Below, piece after piece: positions 1 to 10,935 of a stretch of DNA of 64,000 bases. The notes under the pieces were generated by a model. That model did not search any database. It had not been told where the DNA came from and saw only the letters and a program-made list of their open reading frames with translations. Made by a program: the position numbers and the translations under genes. The first letter of the stretch is position 1, and each line of letters starts with the position of its first letter. The DNA is from Cycas panzhihuaensis (lineage: Eukaryota > Cycadophyta): contig CM041465.1 of the NCBI GenBank assembly GCA_023213395.1, forward strand, positions 153,147,741 through 153,211,740, given 5' to 3'.

Positions 1-1965
1 AGTAATCATATGAATCAGTTTAGGTTCTTCAGGTGCATCTCATAAAACAAGTTGTTTCTTATAAAAAATTCTTTCATGATACATAGTCAAAGTTTTAATA
101 GTCACTTTAACAGGTCACATTAAGGGGTTTTGTTGCTTTAAGCATCATTAGGTTTGTAATGAAGATTCCTCTTCCTCCTAAGTATGCATTTGGCCTCCTT
201 CACCATATTTAACCTTATTTCTCATTGTCATAAACTAATAAAAGTCTATTCAACTCTAGTTAGCCTTTGTGATGATTGTCCTTCTAATCTTTCTCAACTC
301 ATTAAGTGTTGTGGCATCTTAGTTTATGTGTTTTTTGTCTCTTTCCTTTATTTATGGTCCTTCTATTCTACTCATCTTGGTATTTATGTTTATGTTTAAT
401 GACCTACTTGCTCATGCTTCTATTATCGATATTTTGTTGTGTATATGATGACTATGAGATGCATTTCCTTGTTTCTGTGTTGGACATGTGGGCAACTACT
501 TTGTTGGCTTATTCCTCTATGTGATGATTGGACATTATATTAAGTGGCTATCTCCACATTGAATGTCTTTGATCTTATGCTTTGCATTATGTATTCAATT
601 GATCAAATGTAAAGTCACAGGTTACCAAAGTTTGCAAGTTGTCACATGCAAGTAGCCTCATGCATAGGTCATCAAAATTCATAAGAGGTTTATTTTTTTA
701 TTTCTATTTTTATATAGTTTGAAACTTTATAATATAAAATTTAGAATATTCATATTTTAACAAAATTCCCCTTTTAACAGTTTAAAAATTCATCATTTTA
801 ATCCTTATTTTAGTATTTTGATTCAATATTTATAATAATTTTCATTCAGTATTATAGAGATCCTTTTTAATTCTTTTCACTAATAGAGATTACATTTCGT
901 TGAAATTAATAATCACCAATAGAGAACCTTAAGACCATAGTCATTATATAATTTTTTTTATTAGAGAAAATCAAGTGTTTGGCTTATAAACACTTTAGTG
1001 AGAGGATATTAGAATAAAGGTCTTCATATTCTATTGTCTTCAAGGATTGATTATCAAGGTTGCATGTGACATTTTTTACCTTGCATATGAGTTTTTCCAC
1101 CTACATGTGACATATGTCTGTTTGCATATCTCAAAGCCTATTATTTGGTGCTTGATTGCTTACATGTTGTATTTCTTGTTGCATGTCTTCTCTAAAACTA
1201 TATGTTAGTATCCAACTACTTACAATTGAAACTTTACAACATGCATATTAAAAATTGCCTAAGAAACAAAATAGCTTAACTAAGAAACTAGATATTAATA
1301 CATGTCACATATGTAAATCTTAAACATCAATTAGATCTTATAAATTAACTAGTAATTACAGTTGATAATATACTATGAATATGCTTTGATACTAAGATAT
1401 TATAGTAAGGCATGTAATGAAGACAATAATTGGTAAGATTAACTATCAAAATATTAGAAATTAAATCTAAAAGTTTTGATTTAATCTCTATTCATTAAAT
1501 GCCTTACATTACATAAGTGACTCAATAATCCTTACTTCTCACTAATGCATTTTACAAAATAACCTATATGTATAATATATAATACTTAATATAATATCTG
1601 TCCTACCTAATGTGACACATATGAGGTGAGAGTCATAACCCCCCTTGACTCATCACTTCATGAAACATAAAATAATCTTACACTAAAATAATACAAAAAT
1701 TAAAGGGTAGGTCCATAACCTAAGGTTATAAACTTGTGAAATAAATATTAAAGTCTAACAAAAGGCACAAAACATAATATTAGATCAAGACCTTGTGTCT
1801 ATTGATAAATACATTTGATTACAATTAATTCATAAACCAATTTTTTTTTGAAAAATAGGAATATAATTAAACTAAAGAAATCATATAAATTTTATGATAT
1901 TTTGCATTTAGAATGTATTTTAATGTATATTTACAATTAAGAAAATCAAAAGTCATTCACAAATG
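1..1965. other. AT-rich sequence with no recognisable gene
   Basis: I see no domain, terminal repeat, poly(A) tail or RNA gene here. Two overlapping short open frames lie at 184-524 on the plus strand, but they resemble no family I know and look like chance frames in AT-rich DNA. It is the left flank of the tandem duplication starting near 1966. It could be host intergenic DNA or a very old element remnant. Confidence 0.5.
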
Positions 1966-3599
1966 TGATGATTGTATAGAATTTTAAACATTAAGTGTAT
2001 GTGTATAGAATTTTGAGAATGATTTCACATTTGTAATGAAATATCAAACATGAAGAATAACATGTATACTTGTAAACTATATAATGTGATAAACAATAGT
2101 TGCCTTAGTGATATATGCTTGAAGATATTCACCAATGTGTTAATCCTACTGAGAAGACAATCTTCATAGTTTAGTCCAAATGTCCATGTTTCAAATATAT
2201 TATTCAATAGTCTTAATTTCCTTCTACTAAATCCCTAGGATTTAACCTTAAAGGTCCTTATCTTGTTGCAATTCTTAGTATTCACTTAGGAACAACTTCT
2301 TCATGTCTTCCTAAGAACTAATCTAACCCCTATGTAGAATCATAAGCCACATTGAAGTACCATCTTTCAAAGTAGATGGAAAAAGATTTAATTATTATGC
2401 ATTGGATAAATAATAATAAAAAATGTGGCACAATACCTAAGATTCAAACATAAATATATTAAAGTCCTCATGTGGTTTTCTATAAAAATAAGGTAGGTTT
2501 TATGGAATGACTTTCATTTTCTTTGTGGTTTCTCATTCTAATGCCATAATTATAAAGTATATAACCTTGACTTTCTTTTAATTCTCTATATTTAGTTCTT
2601 GTATTTTTTTCCCTCATTATTCTTCCTTTTATCTCCATCTAGGGTTGTTCCTTTGCAATTTCTATGAATCATCTTAAAGGATATTGGGTCTTGCTACTCA
2701 TAACCTAACTATCCTAATTAATTTATAGATTCACCCTATATAATTCAATAATTACTTTCCATTCCCTAGCAACAACACCAAAATAATATATTTTTTAAGA
2801 GTACAAGATCCTATAAAAAGTTGTATTAAGTCTAGGAATGTATGTTTGTGAATGATAGAAAAAAGTATTCTATGACTACTAAACTAAAATACATAAATTA
2901 AACCTATAAAGATGCATATCAAATTATCTTAGCATAATTCATTACCATTCAACAACGTCATCAATTATCTTTAGATAGTATAATCACTCTAATAAAGTCA
3001 AAATATAAATCCTAGCCTATGAATGAAACCTATCTTATATAATGGCATTTGTAGGTTACACAATCACCCTTTAGTTCTTGAACTAATAGGTTTAGGGTTC
3101 TATGTTATGAGACCATCATATGCAAAATACTTAGAGGTGATAAAATCCCTTCTAACTTTTTTTATTAGAGTAAAGTAATTTATTCAAGTCTCAACCCAAC
3201 TATTGATTGGTCACAACTGTTAACTAATTTTTACCAAACGTGTAACTAACTTACTATGCAAGGTGGTCATCTAACTTAATTATAGAAATGGTAATTTCCA
3301 TTCCACAAATAAGGACAAAGTTATCCTTGTTAATAAGGGAAGATAAGGTTACTACTACTATCAAGTGAGGGTAAATTACAAAACTATATAAATAACCAAA
3401 ATGGGACTCAAATGACTTGCAATAGATTCTAACTTAATCCAAAGGAATTGCATAAGATATATTCAAGTTTTCCCCTTATTTAAATTAGATTTAAGCCCCT
3501 TAGGTTCTTAGTCATCTAAAATTACATTACAAAACTAAAGTTAACAAAGCTAATATGCATATAAAATGGTAGGTAATGAGTCCCACATTTGGACTCATC
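1966..3599. other. Non-coding left part of copy A
   Basis: No coding similarity is visible on either strand. The stretch is matched in copy B at 16328-17940. A 60-codon minus-strand frame at 2025-2207 resembles nothing and is not kept as a long frame in copy B. A small perfect hairpin (gagtcc...ggactc) lies near 3578-3596. Confidence 0.5.
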
Positions 3600-4632
3600 A
3601 CAAGGATGGTAGACTATACTTTAGAAATGATTGTTATAGAGCCAAAAATATCAAAGAAAGCCTTATAATGTGAAGTTTTATCATTGTGGTAGGAAGTACT
3701 TAATGTAGAGAAAAACTCAATTCTAAACAACAAGACTTAGGTGGTTACAAAACTCCCTCTAGAAAGAAACATAGATGGGTGCAAGTAGGAGTTTAAAACC
3801 AAGTACAAAGTAGATGGATTAGTTGATATGTAGTAAGAAAGATTGGTTGTAGAAGGTTACTCATAAATAGAAGATATCAACTCTAATGAAACCTTATCTT
3901 CTTTGGAAAAAATACCATCTATTAGTGCTATATTAGCACTTGCAACAAAATATAATTTAGAAATGCATTAAGTAGAAGCAAAAATAACCTTAATAAATTG
4001 AAATTTTGAAGAAGAGATCTACATTATCTAACCTAAAGGGTATATAGTCAAGTGAAAAGAGCACCTAGTTTACAAGCTTTAAAAGTCATTATATGGATTG
4101 TAGCAATCTCATAGAGCCTAGTTCTAGAATATAGTTAACTTTCTAGTCTTTAAAGGTTTTATAAGGAGCAATTTTGATTATACGATATATGTAAAATATG
4201 AAAATTGTATATTTGTCATAATTGCTCTTTATATTAATGACATCATTTTATTTTCCAAGAATAAAAATCTTTTATTATATGTAGAAGATCATTTATCATC
4301 CAAATTTAAAATGAAAGATCTCAAAGAAATATATTACCATCTTGGATTACTAATCTTAAGAAATATAAAAGAGAAAATGAAATATTTAAGTAAATATATA
4401 AACTTAGGTGACATCCTCAATATTTTTAGAATGCAAGTTCATAAATCCATAAGAACACTTGTAAATGCCAACTATAAATTATCTCTAGACATATGTCCTT
4501 AAAAGGATGAAGAAGGAAAAGTTATAGAAGTGGTTCCATATAGGAGTAAAATGGGTAGTTTAATATATGCTATGGTTTATGCCAAACCTAAAATTACATT
4601 AGGAGTAGTAGTAAGTTAATATATGAGTAAAT
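3600..4632 (+). pseudogene. Decayed Copia reverse transcriptase, copy A (5' part)
   Basis: Conceptual translation with several stops and frame changes follows the Copia RT order: a W/EE-type start, the K-N-x-T-W region, a GCK-x-FKTKYK-like block (about 3770-3800), the second RT block near 3880-4030, and the active-site region at 4228-4243. The active site reads LYIND instead of the usual LYVDD, so the first catalytic Asp is Asn. A 63-codon open stretch (4311-4502) covers the RT/RNase H linker, and 4540-4632 matches the Y-x-S-x-x-G-S-L-x-Y-A block. The frame is broken at 4632 by the LINE and resumes at 10657. Copy B has the same gene at 24512-25740. It is dead; family assignment is firm, exact ends are not. 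Confidence 0.7.
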
Positions 4633-4641
4633 AGATCTATA
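4633..4641. repeat. Target-site duplication, left of LINE
   Basis: The 9-bp agatctata is repeated at 10648-10656, right after the poly(A). The matching position in copy B (about 25455-25472) is an uninterrupted empty site, so this is a true insertion footprint. Confidence 0.8.
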
Positions 4642-4660
4642 TAAGGAAGCGATTCTGGAG

Positions 4661-5218
4661 TTGGTGTCGAGCGATACTGAACTAGGGTTTGGAATGGCTG
4701 TGGCAGAGAACGCAGTGAGTTTCTGGACGCCATGGCATCCCTCAGAGGGTGAAGACAGTGCAGGCCGACTGACCATTGCAGATCTTACCAGGCTATCTAT
4801 TCCCCTCACTCTAGCTGACAAGGAGCATGTAACCGGGCTTGGGATAGACGGACAGACTAGCAGAGGAGCCAGTGTGAGCATTGCTCAGGAGCAACGGGGT
4901 TCTGTTTCTCATCTGTGGTCACCAAATCTACTGAATCCCTGGCACGACATTCTAGAAGACGAGAGTCACCATGTCAAGGCAAGTTTAATGGGCGTGATAA
5001 GGCTTGGGAAGGGACGTAGGTCCCATAGGCACACATATAGACAGCGAATCAGCTCCAATGGTGGATCCAGAGAACTTTTGAACACACTACTAAGATTTCA
5101 GGTGAGCTTCTTAGAAAGATTGGCTGAAGATAAATGGTATGCCACTGTCTTCTTGTCTGGAGTTTTTTTCTTTAGTTTTGATCTTTTAAAAATATGGAAA
5201 AAGATTATTCCTATCTAA
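4661..5218 (+). pseudogene. LINE 5' open frame of unknown function (185 codons)
   Basis: This is an uninterrupted ATG-initiated frame at the 5' end of the LINE, ending just after the start of the ORF1 frame (overlap about 25 bp, different frame). The product would be Ser/Thr/Gly-rich and mostly polar in its first 150 residues, then hydrophobic (VFLSGVFFFSFDLL). I do not recognise it. It may be the true N-terminal part of ORF1 moved out of frame, or a chance frame in the 5' UTR. Its openness over 558 bp in an otherwise decayed element is notable but not proof of coding. Confidence 0.4.
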
Positions 5219-6551
5219 ACCAGAACCAGAACCCTAACTTGGCTTTGGGGAGAACCTATCGTGATGTTTCAAAAATAAATGAGGATGAATCCTTTGACTT
5301 AACATCTGTGATCGAGGATAACAAAGCTAGTCTAAAGATCCCTCTGGCTTTGGTGGAAAAAACTAAAAAATTATGGGAGAATTGCCTGGTGGGTAGATTC
5401 TCAAGCCCCTGACCGGGACTAGAAGCCATAAGGACATGGATAAAGACTAAATAGAGAACAATGGGCAGTGTGGAGGTAATAGCCATGCCTAAGGGCTGTG
5501 TGCTATTTAAATTTGCCTCTTGTGATGACATGTCTGGTATACTGATCAGGGCACCATGGATATTCGGAAGAAAGGCCCTTTCTCTTGAGAAATGACATAG
5601 GGATTTTGATCCCTCGAGCCCTAAAATCAGATAAGCACCCATCTGGATCCAACTCCCAGGCCTCCCCCTTCACCACTGGAACCCTGAGGTGTTTAGAGGC
5701 ATAGCGAAAGTGGTGGGCCCTCTATTAGCAGTTGACTCTGCGACGAAGAACAGGAGTAGGCTCATAAATGCCAGAATTTGTGCTCTGGCAAGATTAGACA
5801 AGCCCCTCTTGGATGATATTCAGATGGATTTGCCAAATAAGAGTTGGGTTCAACCATTGATTTATGAGACGGATCACTTTAGATGTTCTACCTACAGAAA
5901 TTTGGGGCATCTGCCCCAAAAGTGTCCAGGAGTGCAGTCCTCAAAAGACGAGAAAGAAGAAGATCCACTTGACTCAAACCCCAAGAAAAAGGGGTGGGTT
6001 TTGAATGCCCAGTGCCATTGGAGAACGCAGAGGCCTCCCTCCCAAACCTGGGTTTTGACCCAAATGAGGAGGACACACTTTTGGAGGAAGATGATCAAGC
6101 AGCTCAGGCCCCCGAGACCCAGGAGGGTTCGGCTAGAGTGGCTAGAGTGGGGGATCCTTCCCACTCCGGTGAAGGGCCAGTCCTCATTGACCTGCATGGG
6201 CCACTTAGGCAGGAGGAAAAGAAGGATAAAATGGCAGGGTTGGAGGCTGCGTTGCCCTCAGTGGTTGAAGTGGATCAGGGTTTTGACAGTACCAAACTAG
6301 GTAGGTCGACCCTTGATTCACTACCACACCTGGCCTCATCTCAAAAGAAGATGCCTGACGTGGGAGCTAAGAAGAAGGTTGGAAGACCACCAACTAGGCT
6401 GCAAAAGGAGAAAGATTTGGCTGCTCAGGTAGATTTAGGTACCCAGAAAACTCTAAAGGAAGCATTCCTTGAAGGACCTATTCTTAGATCCAGTAGAGAT
6501 CCCCCAAAAGGGGATACTGTGGAGGTTTGGAAACTGAGAAAGAAGCGATGA
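5194..6551 (+). pseudogene. LINE ORF1: DUF4283-like RNA-binding protein with zinc knuckle
   Basis: ORF1 proteins of plant L1 elements bind the element RNA in a ribonucleoprotein. The frame from 5194 reads through a DUF4283-like region: a VGRF block near 5390, a GCVLFKF block near 5500, an RAPWIFG block near 5550, and W-I-x-L-P-G-L-P near 5650. Stops interrupt it at 5412 and about 5600. A zinc-knuckle-like segment follows near 5884-5930 (C-x2-Y..GH..KC; one Cys appears replaced). Near 5990 the reading moves to another frame (5994-6551), which encodes an acidic, Gly/Pro-rich tail with an AT-hook-like KKVGRPP. Together they match the family order DUF4283, knuckle, charged tail. ORF2 starts just before ORF1 ends, as is common in this class. 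Confidence 0.75.
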
Positions 6552-9500
6552 AAATCATGTCATGGAATATTAGGGGTCTGAATGCCCCTTCAAAGCAAAG
6601 AATCTTTAAGGATATGAGAACTAGACATCAATTAGACCTCTTATTTCTGCAAGAAACTAAGCTGTGCAAGGAGAATGGACCAAAGATCAGAAACAAAATT
6701 TGGAAGTATGCGGATGGCATAAAGAGGGATTATAGCCAAGGAATCAGGGGATTAATGGTGCTTTGGAACCCATCTATCTAGTCAGGTGAAATCTTTCTGA
6801 TTGAGGATTCCTTTATTTCGGTCTAGTTAACGAACAAAAGCAACAACATCACATGGATTGCTACCAATGTTTATGCCCCAACTCTTCAAATAGCCAGGAA
6901 GAGGCTTTGGGATAGATTGATCGAGGTACACAGGGATTGCCGACTCCCTTGGCTGCTGGCAGGTGACTTTAACTCGACTTTATCCCCTAGAGATAAGAAA
7001 AGAGGCTCAGGGGGATGGACTACTAGTATGGCCGAGTTTAGCGACTTCCTCCAACAGGGGGGGTTGGAAGATATTAGGCTTAGAGGGGCAGCTTTCACCT
7101 GGTCCAATAAGAGGCTGGGGGACAGCCTTATTCAAATAAAGTTGGATAGGGTGCTGGTTAACTATGATTGGACGAGGTGCTTCTCTGACTTTGCTCTAGA
7201 GGCATTGCCGAAGATCAGCTCTAATCACTTGCCTCTCTTATTTCAATTCTCAGATCCAGGTAAATTTATTGGGGCCCCCTTTAGATTTGAATTAATGTGG
7301 CTTCGCCATCCAGACCTTCGGAATAGAATTGAGGATTGGTGGGGCATAGAAATTAAAGGACATGCTATATATATATTTTCTAAGAAGTTGGATTGGGTCA
7401 AAAGACAAGTAAAGGCTTGGAACAAGGAGGTCTTTCAAAACATAAATGTACAAAAGGATAAAACTATCCAGGATTTGAAAGGCATAGAGGAACAAATTGA
7501 GTAGATGGGCAGATCATCGGAGCTTGATAAGGCTGAGAAGGAGCTCACCAAGACTATGGAGGAGATACTCAATAGAGAGGAGATCCATTGGAGACAAAAA
7601 TCTAGGGCCCTCTGGTTGGCCGAAGGTGATAGAAATACTAGATTTTTCCATATGACCACAGTAAAACATAGGGCGAACAACAGAATCAATAGTCTTCAAA
7701 CAGACGATGGATCTGCTGTCAGCTCGATTGAGGGTATGAAGGAATTGGCTTGTGATTATTTCAAGAACCTTTTTACCGAACCACCAGGCGGGGACAAGCA
7801 TAGGAGGAAAGACTTCCTGAACAATATTCCCTGTTTGGTGAATGCGGAGTAGAATGCCTAGCTTACAGCCCCATTCACTCAGGAAGAGGTCAGGGCGGCT
7901 CTCTTTGATATGAAGAAAGATAAAGCGCCAGGCCCTGATGGATTTCCCCCGGGGTTCTTTCAAGAATTCTGGGACATTATTAAAGGGGATCTCATGGAAG
8001 CAATGAAAGAGTTTTAAGTGAATAGAAAGATTCTGTAGGAGTGGCAGACCACATTCCTTGTTCTTATTCCAAAAAAAAGATGGGGCAAAAAGGATGGAGA
8101 ACTTCCACCCTATTAGTCTCTGCAACGTCAAATATAAAATTATAACTAAGGTTCTGGTGAATAGGTTGATTTATTGGGGCCCCCTTCATTATAAATGGCT
8201 CTTCCTCTAGGTTTTTCCTGGGATTTAGGGGGTTGAGACAGGGTGACCCCCTCTCTCCCTTCTTGTATATCACAATGGCCAAGCTTCTCGGTAGAACCCT
8301 GGAGTTCGTCAGAAGTCAGAGGGCCATAAAAGATATAAAGCTGACATCTGGTGTGGATAATGTGGTCCATCATCAATTCGTGGATGATAATATTTTCTTA
8401 GGGAAGGCTGCCCTGGGTGAGGCTTCCAAATTTAAAGAGATATTAGGCCACTTTTAGGAGGCCACGAACCAAAAGATAAATCTGAATAAGAGCAATGTCT
8501 TCTTTATCAATACCCTGAGTCACATTCAAGGCAGGATAAGTAGAATCTTAGAGATAAGCATTAAAAAGCTCCCCACAATCTACCTTGGTCTGCCTCTCTT
8601 TGTGGGGAGAATGTCCAAGGACATGTGGAACCCCCTTATTGATAGGATGCAAAGGAAGCTGGTGGGCTGGAAAGACGCCCTATTAAGTCTAGCCGGAAAG
8701 CTGCAGCTAGTCGCTTCAACGCTACAGAGCATTCTAGTATTTTGGATGTCTATATTCAGAGTTCCAGCAGGTATATCAAACATTATTAAATCTATTCAGA
8801 AGAGATTCCTCTGGTTGGGGACAGAGAGCAAAGACAATACATTTGGTAAGCTGGAATAAAGTCTGTGCCTCGAAATGGGCTGGTGGCCTTAACTTGATAA
8901 GGATCTCTCCATTCAACGCTGCTCTAGGGGCAAAATTGGGATGGTGGTTATTTAAAGGGAGACAGAGACTATGGGAGAAGATCTTGACTAGAAAATACAT
9001 TCAAGGGGGTTCCCTTCTCGAGAATGAGGCTTCGTAGGTTGGATCTACTGTCTGGAGAAGCATATTAAAAGCTTGGAGAGCTATAAGGAATGGTTTGAAA
9101 TGGAGACTTGGAGATGGAAACTCTATCAGATTTTAGGAGGATGCATGGTGCTGCGATGAAGCACTTAAGGATTGCCTGGACCTGGAACCTATTATGGGTC
9201 CCTGTGTCAGGATATATGGCACTCATGTTAAGGACTATTGGACCGGAAGTGGCAAAAATAGGAGTTGGAAGTCTTTTGAGGAAATTCAAGGAGAACGATT
9301 GCAAGAGGGCCTAAACAAGTTAAGAAGGATTCTTCGTAAGAATTATATCCCTAGAATGACCTTGCCAGATTCGGTTGTGTGGCCTCTAGGCCCGTCCAGG
9401 GACTACACTATTAAACAGGGATACCATTTCCTTTGTTTAACTAGAGGGGATCAGAGAAATCCAACCCTTGATGGTGTTTGGAGGCTTCCTATCATTCCTA

Positions 9501-10492
9501 AGATTGTTATATTCTGGTGGACCTGCCTCATGAATAAAATTCTCACCATAGACAATCTTAAGAAGAGAGGTATTATGTTGGCAAATAGATGCACTTTATG
9601 TTGCTCTGAGGAGGAATCTATGGACCACATCTTCATTGGGTGTTCTTTTACAAGAGAGGTTTGGAGGATGTCACTTGGAAAACTAGAGGTTTGTTGGACA
9701 TTCTAAAAAAAGACTATTGATTTATGGCTTGCCTGGCTTAGCCCTTTCAGAAGTAGAACACTGAGCTGTATTTGGAAGAGCGCGCTCCTGATATTGGCTT
9801 GGAATATATGGAAGGAGAGAAATCAGAGAATTTTTCAGGAAAAACAGATGGACTAGTTAGTTATTTTCAACAGAATATGTTCGGACATTAAGGAAAACAT
9901 TAGAAATGTGAAAGAAAAACGTATTTCTTTGCCGGAGAGTAGGATTCTAAGTAAATGGGGTATACAACCTGTTTTTGAGGTTGAAAGGCCTAGATGCAGC
10001 AGCTGGCAGCCTCCTGAGGAGCCCTGGATCAAAGTAAACTTCGATGGGGCTGCTAAAGGGAACCCCGGGGAAGCGGGTGGAGGGGGTATCTGCAGGGATT
10101 GCACTGGTACCCTAATATGGGCTTTTGCGGACTACTATGAATTCCAGACAAATCACTATGTGGAAATGCAGGCCATGTTTAAAGCCCTAGACCTAGCAGT
10201 TGAAGGAAATGTTCAGTGTCTGGTAATAGAGGGGGACTCAGAGGTGGTGCTTAAGGTACTGAAAGGTGAGGCCCTTCCAGACTGGAGATTCCAAACCCTC
10301 TTCAATGATGCCAAAGAGATCATTAAGGGACTGGCTGAAGTCTATATAAGGCATACTTTGAGAGAAGGTAACAAACCAGCTGACTTTTTGGCAAACCAGG
10401 GAGCAAGGCACAGGAAAGGTCAAGTGTGGAGAAGTGATTTCCCTAGGGATCTTATGGTTCTGGTAGAAAAGGATATGATCTGTAATAGCTAG
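6527..10492 (+). pseudogene. LINE ORF2: endonuclease, reverse transcriptase, RNase H
   Basis: ORF2 drives target-primed reverse transcription. The AP endonuclease starts with MSWNIRGLN (near 6560), has QETK (near 6650) and AGDFN (near 6960), and ends with SNHLPL (near 7220), where the family has S-D-H. RT begins near 7910 with APGPDGFPPGFF and continues with IPKK, GLRQGDPLSPFL (near 8230) and FVDD (8379-8390). The segment that should hold RT motif A is missing near 8170-8190. A Cys/His zf-RVT-like region lies at 9460-9670 (WWTCL...CTLC...DHIF..C). RNase H spans about 10018-10480, with Asp, Glu, Asp and Asp at the expected places (NFDGA, VEMQA, EGDSE, KPADF). Most of the frame is shared; 8080-8850 is shifted. 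Several in-frame stops are TAG. Confidence 0.88.
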
Positions 10493-10636
10493 CCGTGGGG
10501 CTTGTCTCGGCATTTATTTCCTGGCCTAGACCGTGAGGATGTCACGGTCATATATATCTTGGTTAGCACAATGTTTTCTGATGTAATAGGTTGTGGGATC
10601 CTGTTCAAACCCACTATAAATTCATTTTATCTTACC

Positions 10637-10648
10637 AAAAAAAAAAAA
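10637..10648 (+). other. LINE 3' poly(A) tail
   Basis: A run of 12 A follows the LINE 3' UTR and leads directly into the right copy of the 9-bp target duplication. It is the expected 3' end of target-primed reverse transcription. Confidence 0.85.
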
Positions 10649-10656
10649 GATCTATA
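10648..10656. repeat. Target-site duplication, right of LINE
   Basis: agatctata, identical to 4633-4641. The Copia RNase H sequence resumes immediately after it. Confidence 0.8.
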
Positions 10657-10935
10657 ACATTAGATGACAATGAAAAGTATGTTTAAGTACTTAAAAGGAA
10701 CATTTGGCTATGGAATTTGTTATAGTCAAAGTAGTGTGAGCCCAAGTTTGGATTTATTAGTTGGATATATAGATGTGAACTAGAGTGGTGATCTCGATAA
10801 TGGAATATCAATAATAATATATGTGTTTGAACTATTTGTTAATATCATAAGTAGAAATAAAAAATGGAAACCCAGAGTTGTATTATCATCTATTTCCAAA
10901 AAAATGGGATTCTAACATTCACCATGACTTAAGTA
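10657..10935 (+). pseudogene. Decayed Copia RNase H, copy A (3' part)
   Basis: This continues the Copia frame cut by the LINE. MKYLKGTFGYGICY is followed by L-V-G-Y-x-D-V-N-x-SGDLDNG, which matches the Copia block GY-x-D-A-D-x-A-G-D. A VVLSS block marks the RNase H core, and then similarity fades near 10920. Copy B has the same stretch at 25473-25740. The C-terminal end of a Copia polyprotein reappears only at 35640, right after copy B, so the original gene was probably interrupted here before the duplication. Confidence 0.65.

Larger units (their letters stand above)
4642..10648 (+). mobile_element. L1-type LINE (non-LTR retrotransposon), near full length, dead
   Basis: In order it shows a 5' reading frame of unknown role, ORF1 with a DUF4283-like domain and a zinc knuckle, ORF2 with AP endonuclease, reverse transcriptase, a zf-RVT-type Cys/His region and RNase H, then a short 3' UTR and poly(A). 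It is flanked by a 9-bp target-site duplication (agatctata). At about 6.0 kb it is close to the length of complete plant L1 elements. It is inserted in a Copia RT in copy A, and copy B keeps the unoccupied site. Its base composition is visibly richer in G and C than the surroundings. It is disabled by stops, frameshifts and an internal RT deletion. Confidence 0.92.

Noticed and set aside
184-524. Two overlapping plus-strand frames of about 70 codons, hydrophobic
   Set aside because: No motif, no support from flanks, and similar frames are expected by chance in AT-rich DNA.
5256-6197. Minus-strand frames of 60-130 codons inside the LINE
   Set aside because: They are reverse-strand shadows of ORF1 (DUF4283 region and acidic tail).
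7514-8131. 205-codon minus-strand frame
   Set aside because: It lies opposite the endonuclease-RT linker of ORF2 and is a shadow frame in a region with matching plus-strand domains.
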